A stretch of DNA of 35,214 nucleotides from positions 1-35,214 of the forward strand of contig CALWJT010000022.1 of the NCBI GenBank assembly GCA_944381075.1, read 5' to 3'. Below are positions 1 through 8,201 of this stretch, piece by piece. The position numbers and the translations under genes are program-made. The stretch's first letter is position 1. Each line of letters begins with the position of its first letter. The notes beneath the pieces were generated by a model. The model did no database searches and was not told where the DNA came from. It saw only the letters and a program-made list of their open reading frames with translations. This stretch comes from an uncultured Clostridia bacterium. GTDB taxonomy: Bacteria > Bacillota > Clostridia > Oscillospirales > CAG-272.

Positions 1-2
1 AG

Positions 3-2834
3 TCGACGCCGAGACCGGAGCAGCCGCAGACCTATGAATTTCTCGTAGAAAATGAAGGCGCACAAATGTATGTGCTTCAATGCGGCGAGCGTATGAAGCG
101 CAACATTGAGCAGATGATCCGTAAATATTGCCCGGATTATACCTATGACCAGCTGGAAGCTGACCACGAGATGACAGGTTATGAGGGCGATGAAAAGGAA
201 CCGCCGCTGTTTAGACTTGCCGTAGAATACACCATCGACGAAAACGGCCTTACGGCAAGCATCCCTGCGAAGAGCATCCGCTACAATGAGACCAACTACG
301 CTCTGGAATCCATCGTGCTGCTCCCGTATTTCGGCTGCACGACGCTGAAGGAGACCGGAACCGCGGACGGCGTCGGAATGATTACCAGAACGGGCGGCTA
401 TATCTTTATTCCGGATGGCAGCGGAACGCTTCTCACTTACTACAACGATGACGGTACGGTAAAGAGCGGAATCCAGGGCGGCTCCATGTATGGCTTTGAC
501 TATGCGTATGAATCGCTCGACGCGACCAACGTCAATGCGGAAACCTTCCGGATTCCGGTGTTTGGGCTCACCGAATATTATGATGTGACAAACAGCGTAT
601 CCAGAGGCGAGGGTACACCTGCCGTTGGAAACAAGCTTGTGACGGAATCCTATGAAAGAGGCTTTTTTGCAATCATTGAGGAAGGGGACGCTTTCGCTTC
701 GATCCGTGCCAACCTGAGACAAACCGGTTGGGCCGGTGCGTCCGGTACAACGGAATACAGCACCGTATATGCTTTGTTTACGGTCAAGCAGGCCGACTCT
801 GTCGATGTCGGCGGCTCTATTGGTTCGACCAATTCGTCGATGTCGACGACGAGCGACACCAAGTACACGGGCAATTATACCATTCGGTATATCATGCTTT
901 CCGATCCTGCGCTGGCGGAAGAAAATGGAGTATCGTCCTATGATCCCTCTTATATTGGAATGGCAAATGCTTATCGGGATTATCTGATCCGCATCGGCGC
1001 AATCGATGAGCTTTTGACCTCTGAGGTGGAGAGCTCTCTCCCGCTTTATATTCATTCCTTCGGTGCGATTAACGCACAGGATACGTTCCTTTCGTTCCCG
1101 ATCACGGTGAACAAGCCGCTCACGACTTTTGAGGATGTCATTACGATGAGCGAGGAATTGAAAGGCGCCGGGATAACGAATGTCAATTTCATTCTGGAAG
1201 GCTTTGCGAACGGCAATATGTCGAAGCCATATTATCCGTCTTATGTCAAATGGTCATCGGTGGTAGGCGGCAAAGATGGCTTGGAAGAGCTTTTGACGTA
1301 TGCCGAGGAGAACGGAATCGGCATTTATCCTGAATTTGATTTTGCCAACATTGCTTATAAGAAAACATTTTCCGGATTTTCCTTCAGCAAGCATGCGGCT
1401 CAGACCATGAGCGGAAAATATACGACCAAGAGAGAGTATGACCCGATTTTCCAGGTGATGAAGGACTTTGGACTTAAAAATGTCGTTTCCTCCGGGGCAT
1501 ATGCGGATTTGTTCGCAATGTTTGCAGAGGACTACGATAAGTACGACATCGGCGCTATCTCCGCGATGTCTCTGGGAACGGATCTCAGCTCTGATTTCAA
1601 TGAGGATTATCCGCTGACTCGCGAGGATTCCAAGGAGAATACCGAGGATGTCTTGAAAACCATGAAGGACAAATACGGCAAGGTCCTGATTGAGGGCGGC
1701 AATGCCTATGCGCTGGTGTATGCGACCGATGTCGTCGGCCTTCCGTTGGACAACAGCAAGTATCAGATCTCCTCTTATTCCATTCCTTTTATTGGAATGG
1801 TGCTCCACGGTTATATGAATTATGCGGGGAATGTCGTCAATACAGAGGGCGACATCCAATATGAGGTGCTGAAGTCTCTGGAGAACGGTGCGGCCTTGTA
1901 CTTCATGCTTTCCTATCAAAATACGCTGGACATTAAAAACTCTTGGGAGATGGGCTTGTCCGATAACTACTCCATTTCCTTTGATACGTGGAAAGAGGAC
2001 GTGATCCGGTATTACAACATGCTCAATGACGCCGTAAAGGATTTGCAGACGGCCACGATTACCGACCACAGCTTTGTGACGGCTTACCGTTTGGACAGCG
2101 AGGATGCGAACTTCCTGTTTACCCAGTATAATACGACGCTTGCTTCCTTGGCTTCGTCAAAAGAGGCATACTATAACGTAATGGACGAGGTAGACGAGCT
2201 TCGCTTCAATTCGCAGGAATCGGAAGCGTCGCTGCTGATCTATGGAAACCCCAACGACCCGGACGATCCGATCAACGACCGCTGTGAGGTTACCCTGCGT
2301 GACCTGTACAACGCGGCAGTCGAAAGAACGGAGCTGGCAGAGGCGTTTAACCTGAAATACACCGTAGATGGCGTTGTTTCTGTCACCTATACGACCGATG
2401 CGGGGGAGGATACGGTATTCTTTATCAATTATAACAGCTATGATGTGGCCATTGAATATGAAGGAAAGCTGTTTATCCTTGCTGCCGAGTCGTTTATCGA
2501 TGCCGAAGATATTGAAGCCATTTCTGTAAGTGAGCTGACATACGAGGTGGTGACCGCTTATATGCCGTCTTCCGGACAGCTGAGCAATTACCAGTCGGCG
2601 CAGGAAAACTACAATGCTGCTGTCGCATCGGGAGATGCTGTGCAGATTTCCCGTGCCGAGGCTGCTTTGGACAGAGCGATTTCTGCCATTACCAGAACCA
2701 CGACCAATGTAGTGAAGCTTACGGACAGCAATGGAACCGTCGGCTACTTCAATTACACGACTTCTAATGTGATTTATGAGGTCTCTGAAAACCAGTATGC
2801 AGTGCTGGCGTCACAATCTTATATCATCGATTGA
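3..2834 (+). CDS. DUF5696 domain-containing protein (5' end outside window)
   Basis: The reading frame is open to the left edge, so the true start and any signal peptide lie outside the window; at least 943 codons are present. The stretch GYIFIPDGSGTLL (near base 410) and the overall acidic, Tyr/Asn-rich composition match DUF5696 proteins, which in Clostridia are typically encoded beside sugar ABC permeases. The central part (about bases 1080-1800) contains segments such as IGIYPEFDFANI and VLIEGGNAYAL that read like strands of a TIM-barrel glycosidase; this enzymatic idea is inference. The gene is followed after 19 bases by the first permease and is clearly in the same operon. A role in handling or sensing an extracellular glycan imported by the transporter is plausible but unproven. 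Confidence 0.8.
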   Translation, partial: STPRPEQPQTYEFLVENEGAQMYVLQCGERMKRNIEQMIRKYCPDYTYDQLEADHEMTGYEGDEKEPPLFRLAVEYTIDENGLTASIPAKSIRYNETNYALESIVLLPYFGCTTLKETGTADGVGMITRTGGYIFIPDGSGTLLTYYNDDGTVKSGIQGGSMYGFDYAYESLDATNVNAETFRIPVFGLTEYYDVTNSVSRGEGTPAVGNKLVTESYERGFFAIIEEGDAFASIRANLRQTGWAGASGTTEYSTVYALFTVKQADSVDVGGSIGSTNSSMSTTSDTKYTGNYTIRYIMLSDPALAEENGVSSYDPSYIGMANAYRDYLIRIGAIDELLTSEVESSLPLYIHSFGAINAQDTFLSFPITVNKPLTTFEDVITMSEELKGAGITNVNFILEGFANGNMSKPYYPSYVKWSSVVGGKDGLEELLTYAEENGIGIYPEFDFANIAYKKTFSGFSFSKHAAQTMSGKYTTKREYDPIFQVMKDFGLKNVVSSGAYADLFAMFAEDYDKYDIGAISAMSLGTDLSSDFNEDYPLTREDSKENTEDVLKTMKDKYGKVLIEGGNAYALVYATDVVGLPLDNSKYQISSYSIPFIGMVLHGYMNYAGNVVNTEGDIQYEVLKSLENGAALYFMLSYQNTLDIKNSWEMGLSDNYSISFDTWKEDVIRYYNMLNDAVKDLQTATITDHSFVTAYRLDSEDANFLFTQYNTTLASLASSKEAYYNVMDEVDELRFNSQESEASLLIYGNPNDPDDPINDRCEVTLRDLYNAAVERTELAEAFNLKYTVDGVVSVTYTTDAGEDTVFFINYNSYDVAIEYEGKLFILAAESFIDAEDIEAISVSELTYEVVTAYMPSSGQLSNYQSAQENYNAAVASGDAVQISRAEAALDRAISAITRTTTNVVKLTDSNGTVGYFNYTTSNVIYEVSENQYAVLASQSYIID

Positions 2835-2853
2835 TTGAGGGGAGAGGTGAAAT

Positions 2854-3867
2854 ATGACAAATGAAATAAAACTGCAAAACGCAACTGTGTCTGCTCCCAA
2901 GAAGAAACACAGGGGTGCCTCTCTGAATGCAAAAAAAGCGCGAATGGGATGGATTTTTATCCTCCCGTTCGTCATAGGCTTTGTCTTTATTTATGCTAGC
3001 GTTATTTATGAATCGTTTATTTACAGCTTTGCTCAGTATAATACGATTCCGGCGATTCGAGGCGGCGGTTATTCGCTGACCTGGGTCGGGTTTGACAACT
3101 TTGTTACTCAGCTTGTAGGTACGACGGTCGACGAGGAGGGCAGAACCTTTCTTGAGATGATGTTTACAAGCTTTGGACAGCAGGTTTTGGACGTTGTCAT
3201 CATCATCATGTTCTCTCTGTTCATTGCTGTGCTTTTGAATCAGAAGATGGTAGGACGTACGGCATTCCGCGCGATATTCTTCGTTCCGGTCGTTGTCAGC
3301 GCCGGCATTATTGCCAAGATCGACAATACGGCAAGCGCGATTATGGACTCTATGGCGAGTATGGACGGAATCGATCTCGGTGAGGTTAGCGGCGGCGGGC
3401 TCAATGCGCTCGTCAGCGCGATGGACTTCCAGATGATGTTCCAAAATCTGGGCGTGGGATCGGGCTTTATCACGATGATTACCAATCTGGTAAGCAACAT
3501 TTATGACATTGTCAGCCGGTCCGGCGTACAGATGCTGATATTCCTTGCCGGGCTCCAGTCGATCTCACCTTCCATCTATGAATCGTGTCAGATGGAAGGC
3601 GCGACCGGATGGGAAACCTTCTGGAAAATCACCTTCCCGATGATAAGCCCGATGATCTTAGCCAATTCGGTTTATACGGTTATCGACTCCTTCACAGCGG
3701 AATCCAATGAGGTCATGCAGGCGATTCTGGATATTTCGCCGAACGGCGTGCCGAATGGGCAGCAATCTGCCGCTGCTTGGACCTATTTCACGATTGTGAT
3801 TGTATCGCTGGGGCTGATCGCGTTGATATGCAAGAAGTTTGTATTCTATCAACGCCGAAATGACTGA
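2854..3867 (+). CDS. Carbohydrate ABC transporter permease, MalF/LacF-like
   Basis: This 337-residue integral membrane protein is the first of a pair of inner-membrane subunits of a CUT1-type sugar importer. After a basic N-terminus there are hydrophobic segments near residues 30-50, 110-135, 140-155 and in the C-terminal third. The EAA loop that contacts the ATPase is visible at about residues 239-268 (SIYESCQMEGATGWETFWKI, with the conserved G followed by FxxIxxP). The start is supported by GAGAGGTG ending five bases upstream. An insertion around residues 160-205 is longer than in typical MalF-type permeases. The gene sits between the DUF5696 gene and the second permease. No ATPase or solute-binding gene is visible nearby; in Firmicutes the ATPase is often a shared MsmK-type protein encoded elsewhere. 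Confidence 0.92.
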   Translation: MTNEIKLQNATVSAPKKKHRGASLNAKKARMGWIFILPFVIGFVFIYASVIYESFIYSFAQYNTIPAIRGGGYSLTWVGFDNFVTQLVGTTVDEEGRTFLEMMFTSFGQQVLDVVIIIMFSLFIAVLLNQKMVGRTAFRAIFFVPVVVSAGIIAKIDNTASAIMDSMASMDGIDLGEVSGGGLNALVSAMDFQMMFQNLGVGSGFITMITNLVSNIYDIVSRSGVQMLIFLAGLQSISPSIYESCQMEGATGWETFWKITFPMISPMILANSVYTVIDSFTAESNEVMQAILDISPNGVPNGQQSAAAWTYFTIVIVSLGLIALICKKFVFYQRRND

Positions 3868-3886
3868 GAAGGGAGGGGAAATCATC

Positions 3887-4945
3887 ATGAATAACAATCA
3901 GAGTGCGCCGCGCATATTGAAGGAATCCAAAAATAAGATCCGAGTCGATTTTGAGAGAACTTCCCGCAAGGAAAGACTGAAAGCCAAGTATCTGAACAAA
4001 AACTTCTATAAAAAGGTCTTGGTCGTGATTTTTAGACTCCTGCTTCTTATCGGTATTTCTTATATTATCCTGTTTCCGTTTTTCTCAAAGATTTCAGCCT
4101 CCTTTATGAGTCCGATCGACTTTATTCAGAGCGATGTCAAGCTGATTCCGAAGTATCCGACACTGGATACCTATCGATATTTGATTACGGAAAATCACTA
4201 TTTTAAGGCCATGCTGAATACGTTTATTCTATCGTTCAGCTGCGCGGTGATCCAGACCTTCATTTGTGCGTTTATCGGCTATGGATTTGCAAAATTCAAA
4301 TTCAAGGGCCGCGGCATCATGTTTGCACTTGTCATGCTGACGATGATCGTACCGCACCAAATATTGCAGTCCTCCTTTGTACAGAAATTTATTTATTTTG
4401 ACTTCTTTGGCTTGTTCAAGGCGACAGGACTGTATTCGGCGCTGGGCTTCACGCAGGGAATCTACAATACGTATGTGCCGCTTATTTTGCTTTCTCTGAC
4501 GGGGCTTGCCTTTAAGAACGGACTGTTTATTCTCATCATGCGGCAGTTCTACCGCGGCGTCCCGGATGAACTGGAAGAATCGTCCTATGTCGACGGCTAC
4601 GGTGTTTTCAAAACCTTCTTCCATATCATTCTGCCGCTGTCGGTGCCCATGCTGATTACGGTGTTCATCCTTTCCTTCTCATGGCAGTGGACGGATATTT
4701 TCTATATCAACTCGTTTATGCCGTCTTCTGATCACCTGTTCCTTACCAGCAATGACTTCTGGGCTGTGATGCCGGATACCTTGGAGCTGCTGAAGGATCA
4801 GGCGGGAGCGAATTACCAGACCTATGAGATCGCTGTTCAAAATACGGCCGGGCTTTTGGTCATTCTTCCGCTTATCATCATGTATTGCTTCTGCCAGAGA
4901 TTTTTGATCCAGGGAATTGAACATTCCGGCTTTGGCGGGACCTAA
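3887..4945 (+). CDS. Carbohydrate ABC transporter permease, MalG/UgpE-like
   Basis: This is the second permease of the importer, 352 residues from the chosen ATG. I chose 3887 rather than an upstream in-frame ATG (3839) because GGGAGGGG lies 8 bases before it and because 3839 would overlap the preceding permease. A basic cytoplasmic N-terminus of about 45 residues precedes a first membrane segment (VLVVIFRLLLLIGISYIILF). The EAA loop is at about residues 228-257 (ELEESSYVDGYGVFKTFFHI, followed by ILPLSVPML). The gene starts 19 bases after the first permease and ends just before an intrinsic terminator, so the DUF5696-permease-permease operon ends here. The substrate cannot be read from the sequence; a sugar or oligosaccharide is expected from the family. 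Confidence 0.93.
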   Translation: MNNNQSAPRILKESKNKIRVDFERTSRKERLKAKYLNKNFYKKVLVVIFRLLLLIGISYIILFPFFSKISASFMSPIDFIQSDVKLIPKYPTLDTYRYLITENHYFKAMLNTFILSFSCAVIQTFICAFIGYGFAKFKFKGRGIMFALVMLTMIVPHQILQSSFVQKFIYFDFFGLFKATGLYSALGFTQGIYNTYVPLILLSLTGLAFKNGLFILIMRQFYRGVPDELEESSYVDGYGVFKTFFHIILPLSVPMLITVFILSFSWQWTDIFYINSFMPSSDHLFLTSNDFWAVMPDTLELLKDQAGANYQTYEIAVQNTAGLLVILPLIIMYCFCQRFLIQGIEHSGFGGT

Positions 4946-4967
4946 TCCGATCCTAGCAAATCATGGC

Positions 4968-5000
4968 AAAGGACTTCTTGTAAAAGAAGTCCTTTTGCTT
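4968..5000 (+). terminator. Intrinsic terminator of the sugar-ABC operon
   Basis: A 12-bp perfect stem (AAAGGACTTCTT at 4968-4979 and AAGAAGTCCTTT at 4984-4995) encloses a GTAA loop and runs into a T-rich tail (TTTTGCTTT). It lies 22 bases after the permease stop codon. Confidence 0.85.
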
Positions 5001-5161
5001 TGCCGGCGTTCTTTCGGGAAGAACGTACATTTTTCAGAATTTGAATCCGTTTTTCGCCGCATGTATGCTGGATGCGTTTGCAGTCTTCCGCCAAGATGGA
5101 GAAATTTCAGTGAATATGGGGATAAAAAATTGTCGATAACGCTGTTTTTTCTCTTATCGTC

Positions 5162-5190
5162 TTGAAAGGACTTTTGGATTGTGCTATACT
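5162..5190 (+). promoter_or_regulatory. Sigma-A-type promoter of the PHP phosphatase gene
   Basis: TTGAAA at 5162-5167 and TATACT at 5185-5190 are separated by exactly 17 bases. It sits about 47 bases before the gene start, after the previous operon's terminator. The rest of the 4996-5160 interval shows nothing I can assign. Confidence 0.7.
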
Positions 5191-5236
5191 ACCTAAGATA
5201 GGTTAAAAAACAGTCATGAAATCGAGGCGATAAAAA

Positions 5237-6040
5237 TTGAGGGAACATGAGAACATAGGTTCGGGAATGAAAGCCAATTATCATACGCATACGACAAGAT
5301 GCCATCATGCGCAGGGAACCGACCGCGAATATGTGGAATCGGCCATCCGCGCAGGACTCTCGGTGCTCGGCTTTTCGGATCATTCGCCTTATTATTTCCC
5401 GGACGGCTATTATTCAAAGCATCGTATGTATCCGTCGGATATCGAGGGATATGTTGCGTCTCTTTTGAATTTAAGAAAGGAATATGCGTCGGATATCGCA
5501 ATTTTTATCGGATTTGAGGCGGAATATTACCCGAAGTATTTTGATAAGACCTTGGAGATGCTTGCACCATATCCTTATGACTATCTGATTCTGGGGCAGC
5601 ACTTTACGCAAAACGAGATCGGGGAACGGGACGTCTTTCACGGCGGCGGCGAGGAAGCGCTCTCCCGTTATGTCGACGTTTGTATCGAAGGGATAAGCAG
5701 AGGGGTCTTTTTCTATTTGGCGCATCCGGATGTTTTCCGTTTTGAGGGAGAGGACGCCGCTTATGAAAGACAGATGCGCAGGCTTTGCCGGGCAGCGCTG
5801 GACCTGCATGTCCCGCTGGAAATCAACCTGCTTGGAATTCGGGATAAGCGCAATTATCCAAACGAGCTTTTCTGGAAAATCGCAGGCGAGACAGGGAATG
5901 AGGTGATTCTCGGCTGCGATTCCCATGATCCGGAATCGCTGGCGAGAAAGAGCGATTTATGGATGGCAGAGAATCTGATCCGAAAATATGACCTGAAACG
6001 GATCGAGCCGATGGCTCCCTCTCCTTCCGGCGGGCGGTAA
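5237..6040 (+). CDS. Histidinol-phosphatase family (PHP domain) phosphoesterase
   Basis: This is a 267-residue PHP-superfamily metal-dependent phosphatase of the HisJ/HisK type, which in its namesake converts histidinol phosphate to histidinol. The metal-binding motifs are in order: YHTHTTRCHHAQG (H-x-H, near residue 15), GFSDHSPYYFP, GFEAEYYP, LGQHF, YLAHPDVFRF and LGCDSHDPE. Start choice: TTG at 5237 has GAGGCG eight bases upstream; the alternative ATG at 5267 (MKANYHTHT) has a weaker site but would match the usual N-terminus of the family. No other histidine biosynthesis genes are in the window, so the substrate may be another small phosphate ester. It is monocistronic, with its own promoter, and is followed by the fucO promoter. 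Confidence 0.88.
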   Translation: MREHENIGSGMKANYHTHTTRCHHAQGTDREYVESAIRAGLSVLGFSDHSPYYFPDGYYSKHRMYPSDIEGYVASLLNLRKEYASDIAIFIGFEAEYYPKYFDKTLEMLAPYPYDYLILGQHFTQNEIGERDVFHGGGEEALSRYVDVCIEGISRGVFFYLAHPDVFRFEGEDAAYERQMRRLCRAALDLHVPLEINLLGIRDKRNYPNELFWKIAGETGNEVILGCDSHDPESLARKSDLWMAENLIRKYDLKRIEPMAPSPSGGR

Positions 6041-6094
6041 AAACCGTATCCTGTTTGTGTATGACGTCATTCATGAAAAATATACCAAAACTTA

Positions 6095-6123
6095 TTGACT
6101 TCGTCATAAAACGGGGATAAAAT
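6095..6123 (+). promoter_or_regulatory. Sigma-A-type promoter of fucO
   Basis: TTGACT (6095-6100) and TAAAAT (6118-6123) are spaced by 17 bases. Downstream, in the predicted untranslated leader, lie a perfect 10-base palindrome CAGGATCCTG (6137-6146) and a near-repeat TCCTGAAA at 6142 and 6157. These could be an operator, although no regulator is encoded next to it. Confidence 0.75.
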
Positions 6124-6179
6124 GATAAAAGAAAAGCAGGATCCTGAAAGCCTGGGTCCTGAAAATAAGGGAGGTTACT

Positions 6180-7328
6180 ATGTCTTATCGTTTTGTACTC
6201 AATGAAACATCCTACCATGGCAAGGGTGCGATTGAAAATATCGTGCCGGAGCTTCAAACGCGCGGTTTAAAGAAGGCCTTTGTTTGCTCGGACCCGGATC
6301 TTTTGAAGTTCGGCGTTACTCAGAAAGTAACGGCCTTGCTCGATGCTGCAAAATTCCCGTATGAGGTGTATTCCAATATCAAACCCAACCCGACGATTGA
6401 AAACGTCCAGACCGGCGTTGCCGCATTCAAGGCGTCCGGTGCGGATTCCATCATCGCCATCGGCGGCGGCTCCTCTATGGATACGGCGAAGGCCATCGGC
6501 ATTATCATTGCCAATCCGGAGCATGAGGACGTGGCAAGTCTTGAGGGTGCTGTCGTGACCAAAAACAAGGCTGTCCCGACGATCGCCGTTCCGACGACGG
6601 CGGGAACCGCAGCGGAGGTCACCATCAATTATGTCATCACCGACGTAGAAAAGAACCGGAAATTCGTCTGCGTGGACCCGCATGATATCCCTGTCGTTGC
6701 GGTCATCGACCCCGATATGATGTCTACCATGCCGAAGGGCCTTACGGCAGCGACTGGCATGGATGCGTTGACCCATGCCATTGAAGGATATATTACCAAG
6801 GGCGCATGGGAGCTTTCCGATATGTTCCATCTCAAGGCGATCGAAATCATTTCCAAGAGCCTGCGCGGGGCCGTTGCCAATACGCCGGAGGGCAGAGAAG
6901 GTATGGCGCTCGGCCAGTATGTCGCCGGTATGGGCTTCTCCAATGTCGGGCTTGGCATCGTCCATTCGATGGCGCATCCGCTCGGCGCACTCTATGATAC
7001 GCCGCACGGCGTTGCCAATGCCATCATTCTCCCGACGGTGATGGAATACAATGCGCCGGCGACGGGCGACAAGTACCGTGATATCGCCAAGGCGATGGGA
7101 GTCGAGGGTACGGAAAAGATGAGCATCGAGGAGGCGCGCCGCGCTGCGATCGACGCGGTCAAGCAGCTTGCGCGCGACGTCGGCATCCCCGCGGATCTCA
7201 AGGCGATCGTCAAGGCGGAGGACATTCCGTTCCTTGCACAGTCGGCATATGATGACGCCTGCCGTCCCGGAAATCCGAGAGATACAAGCGTTGCGGAGAT
7301 CGCGGAGCTTTATCGTTCTCTGATTTGA
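6180..7328 (+). CDS. fucO: Iron-dependent lactaldehyde reductase / 1,2-propanediol oxidoreductase (FucO type)
   Basis: This 382-residue group III (iron-containing) alcohol dehydrogenase reduces L-lactaldehyde to 1,2-propanediol with NADH in fucose and rhamnose fermentation. The length equals that of enterobacterial FucO and the sequence follows it closely along its whole length from memory. Visible motifs are the nucleotide-binding GGGSSMDTAKAIG, then FVCVDPHDIP, the iron ligands Asp and His in GMDALTHAIEGY, and two more His in VHSMAHPLGALYDTPHG. The start is set by AAGGGAGG five bases upstream. It stands alone between its own promoter and terminator; no fucose isomerase, kinase or aldolase is adjacent, so it may serve methylpentose breakdown encoded elsewhere or general aldehyde disposal. 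Confidence 0.93.
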   Translation: MSYRFVLNETSYHGKGAIENIVPELQTRGLKKAFVCSDPDLLKFGVTQKVTALLDAAKFPYEVYSNIKPNPTIENVQTGVAAFKASGADSIIAIGGGSSMDTAKAIGIIIANPEHEDVASLEGAVVTKNKAVPTIAVPTTAGTAAEVTINYVITDVEKNRKFVCVDPHDIPVVAVIDPDMMSTMPKGLTAATGMDALTHAIEGYITKGAWELSDMFHLKAIEIISKSLRGAVANTPEGREGMALGQYVAGMGFSNVGLGIVHSMAHPLGALYDTPHGVANAIILPTVMEYNAPATGDKYRDIAKAMGVEGTEKMSIEEARRAAIDAVKQLARDVGIPADLKAIVKAEDIPFLAQSAYDDACRPGNPRDTSVAEIAELYRSLI

Positions 7329-7340
7329 TTTTTAAGGCGA

Positions 7341-7374
7341 AAGCCGGACATCCAAAGGATGTCCGGCTTTTTTG
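7341..7374 (+). terminator. Intrinsic terminator of fucO
   Basis: A 13-bp perfect stem (AAGCCGGACATCC 7341-7353, GGATGTCCGGCTT 7357-7369) with an AAA loop is followed by a T run. It begins 12 bases after the stop codon. Confidence 0.93.
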
Positions 7375-7624
7375 TGTGAAGCAGGTGAGGGAAGAGATCC
7401 ATTCGGAAAGTGACAAATAGGCGGGGATCCTTTGAGAAAGACCGGCCTTTCGGCACCCTGTCCGGCTTTGAGATGTATGGAAAACGGTATGTCGCAAGTC
7501 ATTCCACGGCTTTTGCTTCAAAGCCTGTTGCGGACCGCCTCCGCAGACAGTGCAGATGAACATGTCCGGTTCGGATTTTGGTTTTTGGCGCGCAAGCCCG
7601 AAAGTGAAAATCTCAGGGTCGCCG

Positions 7625-7903
7625 TTATACGGGACCGCATTGCTTTTTCCACAAGGTCAGATAATCATTGTAGGTGTAGTACGAATCCGACTGTTCCCGA
7701 TAGCACTTGCAAAAATCTGTGGAACCGCGGGAACGCTTTTCACGTTCCTCCCAGTCTTCGATGTAGAAAAACAGGTCGCTTTTGCTGCTTATGGCAATAT
7801 CCTTCATGCAGAAAAGCTCGCCGCTCTTGGATATACGAATATCGTGGAGTTCGGTGGTATCATAGATTGAAAGGGGAGACCGTGAGTGGAGAATGATCGT
7901 CAC
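7625..7903 (-). pseudogene. Possible small ORF or gene remnant
   Basis: A 92-codon frame on the minus strand begins with GTG two codons after a stop. There is no recognisable ribosome-binding site upstream. Its translation is compositionally protein-like (DLFFYIEDWEEREKRSR, then DFCKCYREQSDSYYTYND) and does not look like a random shadow, but I do not recognise a family. It lies directly against the boundary where base composition turns AT-rich (about 7905), so it could be the tail of a gene interrupted when the HNH island arrived. The other frames in 7380-7900 look spurious, and I see nothing else in that interval. Confidence 0.3.
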
Positions 7904-7979
7904 GGTTCAATATTTGCGCCGTAAGGAGCAAAGAAAAATGGCAAGGAATCTTATTGCCTTTCTATTTGCATAATTTGAG

Positions 7980-8008
7980 TTGACAAAATCACAGTTTTGT
8001 GATACAAT
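7980..8008 (+). promoter_or_regulatory. Strong promoter with internal palindrome, upstream of structured RNA/HNH gene
   Basis: TTGACA (7980-7985) and TACAAT (8003-8008) are 17 bases apart, a near-consensus sigma-A promoter. The spacer holds a perfect inverted repeat, ATCACA (7988-7993) GTTT TGTGAT (7998-8003), whose right arm touches the -10 box. A repressor bound there would block polymerase, so this is an operator candidate. The predicted transcript start, about 8014-8016, coincides with the first base of the closing stem of the structured RNA downstream. Confidence 0.75.
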
Positions 8009-8015
8009 AATTACG

Positions 8016-8160
8016 TAATTCAATAAAACTGACCCTTTTCGGATTATTATTATTCTGAAAATTAACCGACTGATCTTCTGGAACGCTATTATGAGGATCA
8101 CCCTTTGAGGTTTATAGCAATAGGTCGCCCTATGGTCGGTTACATGATTTTATTGAATTA
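8016..8160 (+). ncRNA. Predicted structured RNA (multi-branch, possible pseudoknot) upstream of HNH gene
   Basis: The segment is closed by a perfect 13-bp stem, TAATTCAATAAAA (8016-8028) with TTTTATTGAATTA (8148-8160). Inside are an 8-bp hairpin (8036-8043 with 8054-8061, 10-base loop, one G-U), an 8-bp stem TAACCGAC (8063-8070) with GTCGGTTA (8135-8142), and within that an 8-bp hairpin (8071-8078 with 8093-8100, one G-U) and a 5-bp hairpin ATAGG (8120-8124) with CCTAT (8129-8133) capped by TCGC. GCTAT (8085-8089) in a hairpin loop can pair with ATAGC (8114-8118), forming a pseudoknot. All pairings were checked base by base by eye. I match it to no known riboswitch, T-box, 6S or tRNA-like fold. 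It could be a free small RNA, a leader controlling the HNH gene, or a guide/partner RNA. Confidence 0.6.
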
Positions 8161-8201
8161 ACTTCATCGCAGGAGGCATAGGCATCTTTCCGTATTAAGT
8201 T

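Noticed and set aside
7907-8101. 64-codon minus-strand frame in the HNH promoter region
   Set aside because: Ile/Arg-rich translation of AT-rich regulatory DNA; it crosses the promoter and the structured RNA, so coding is unlikely.
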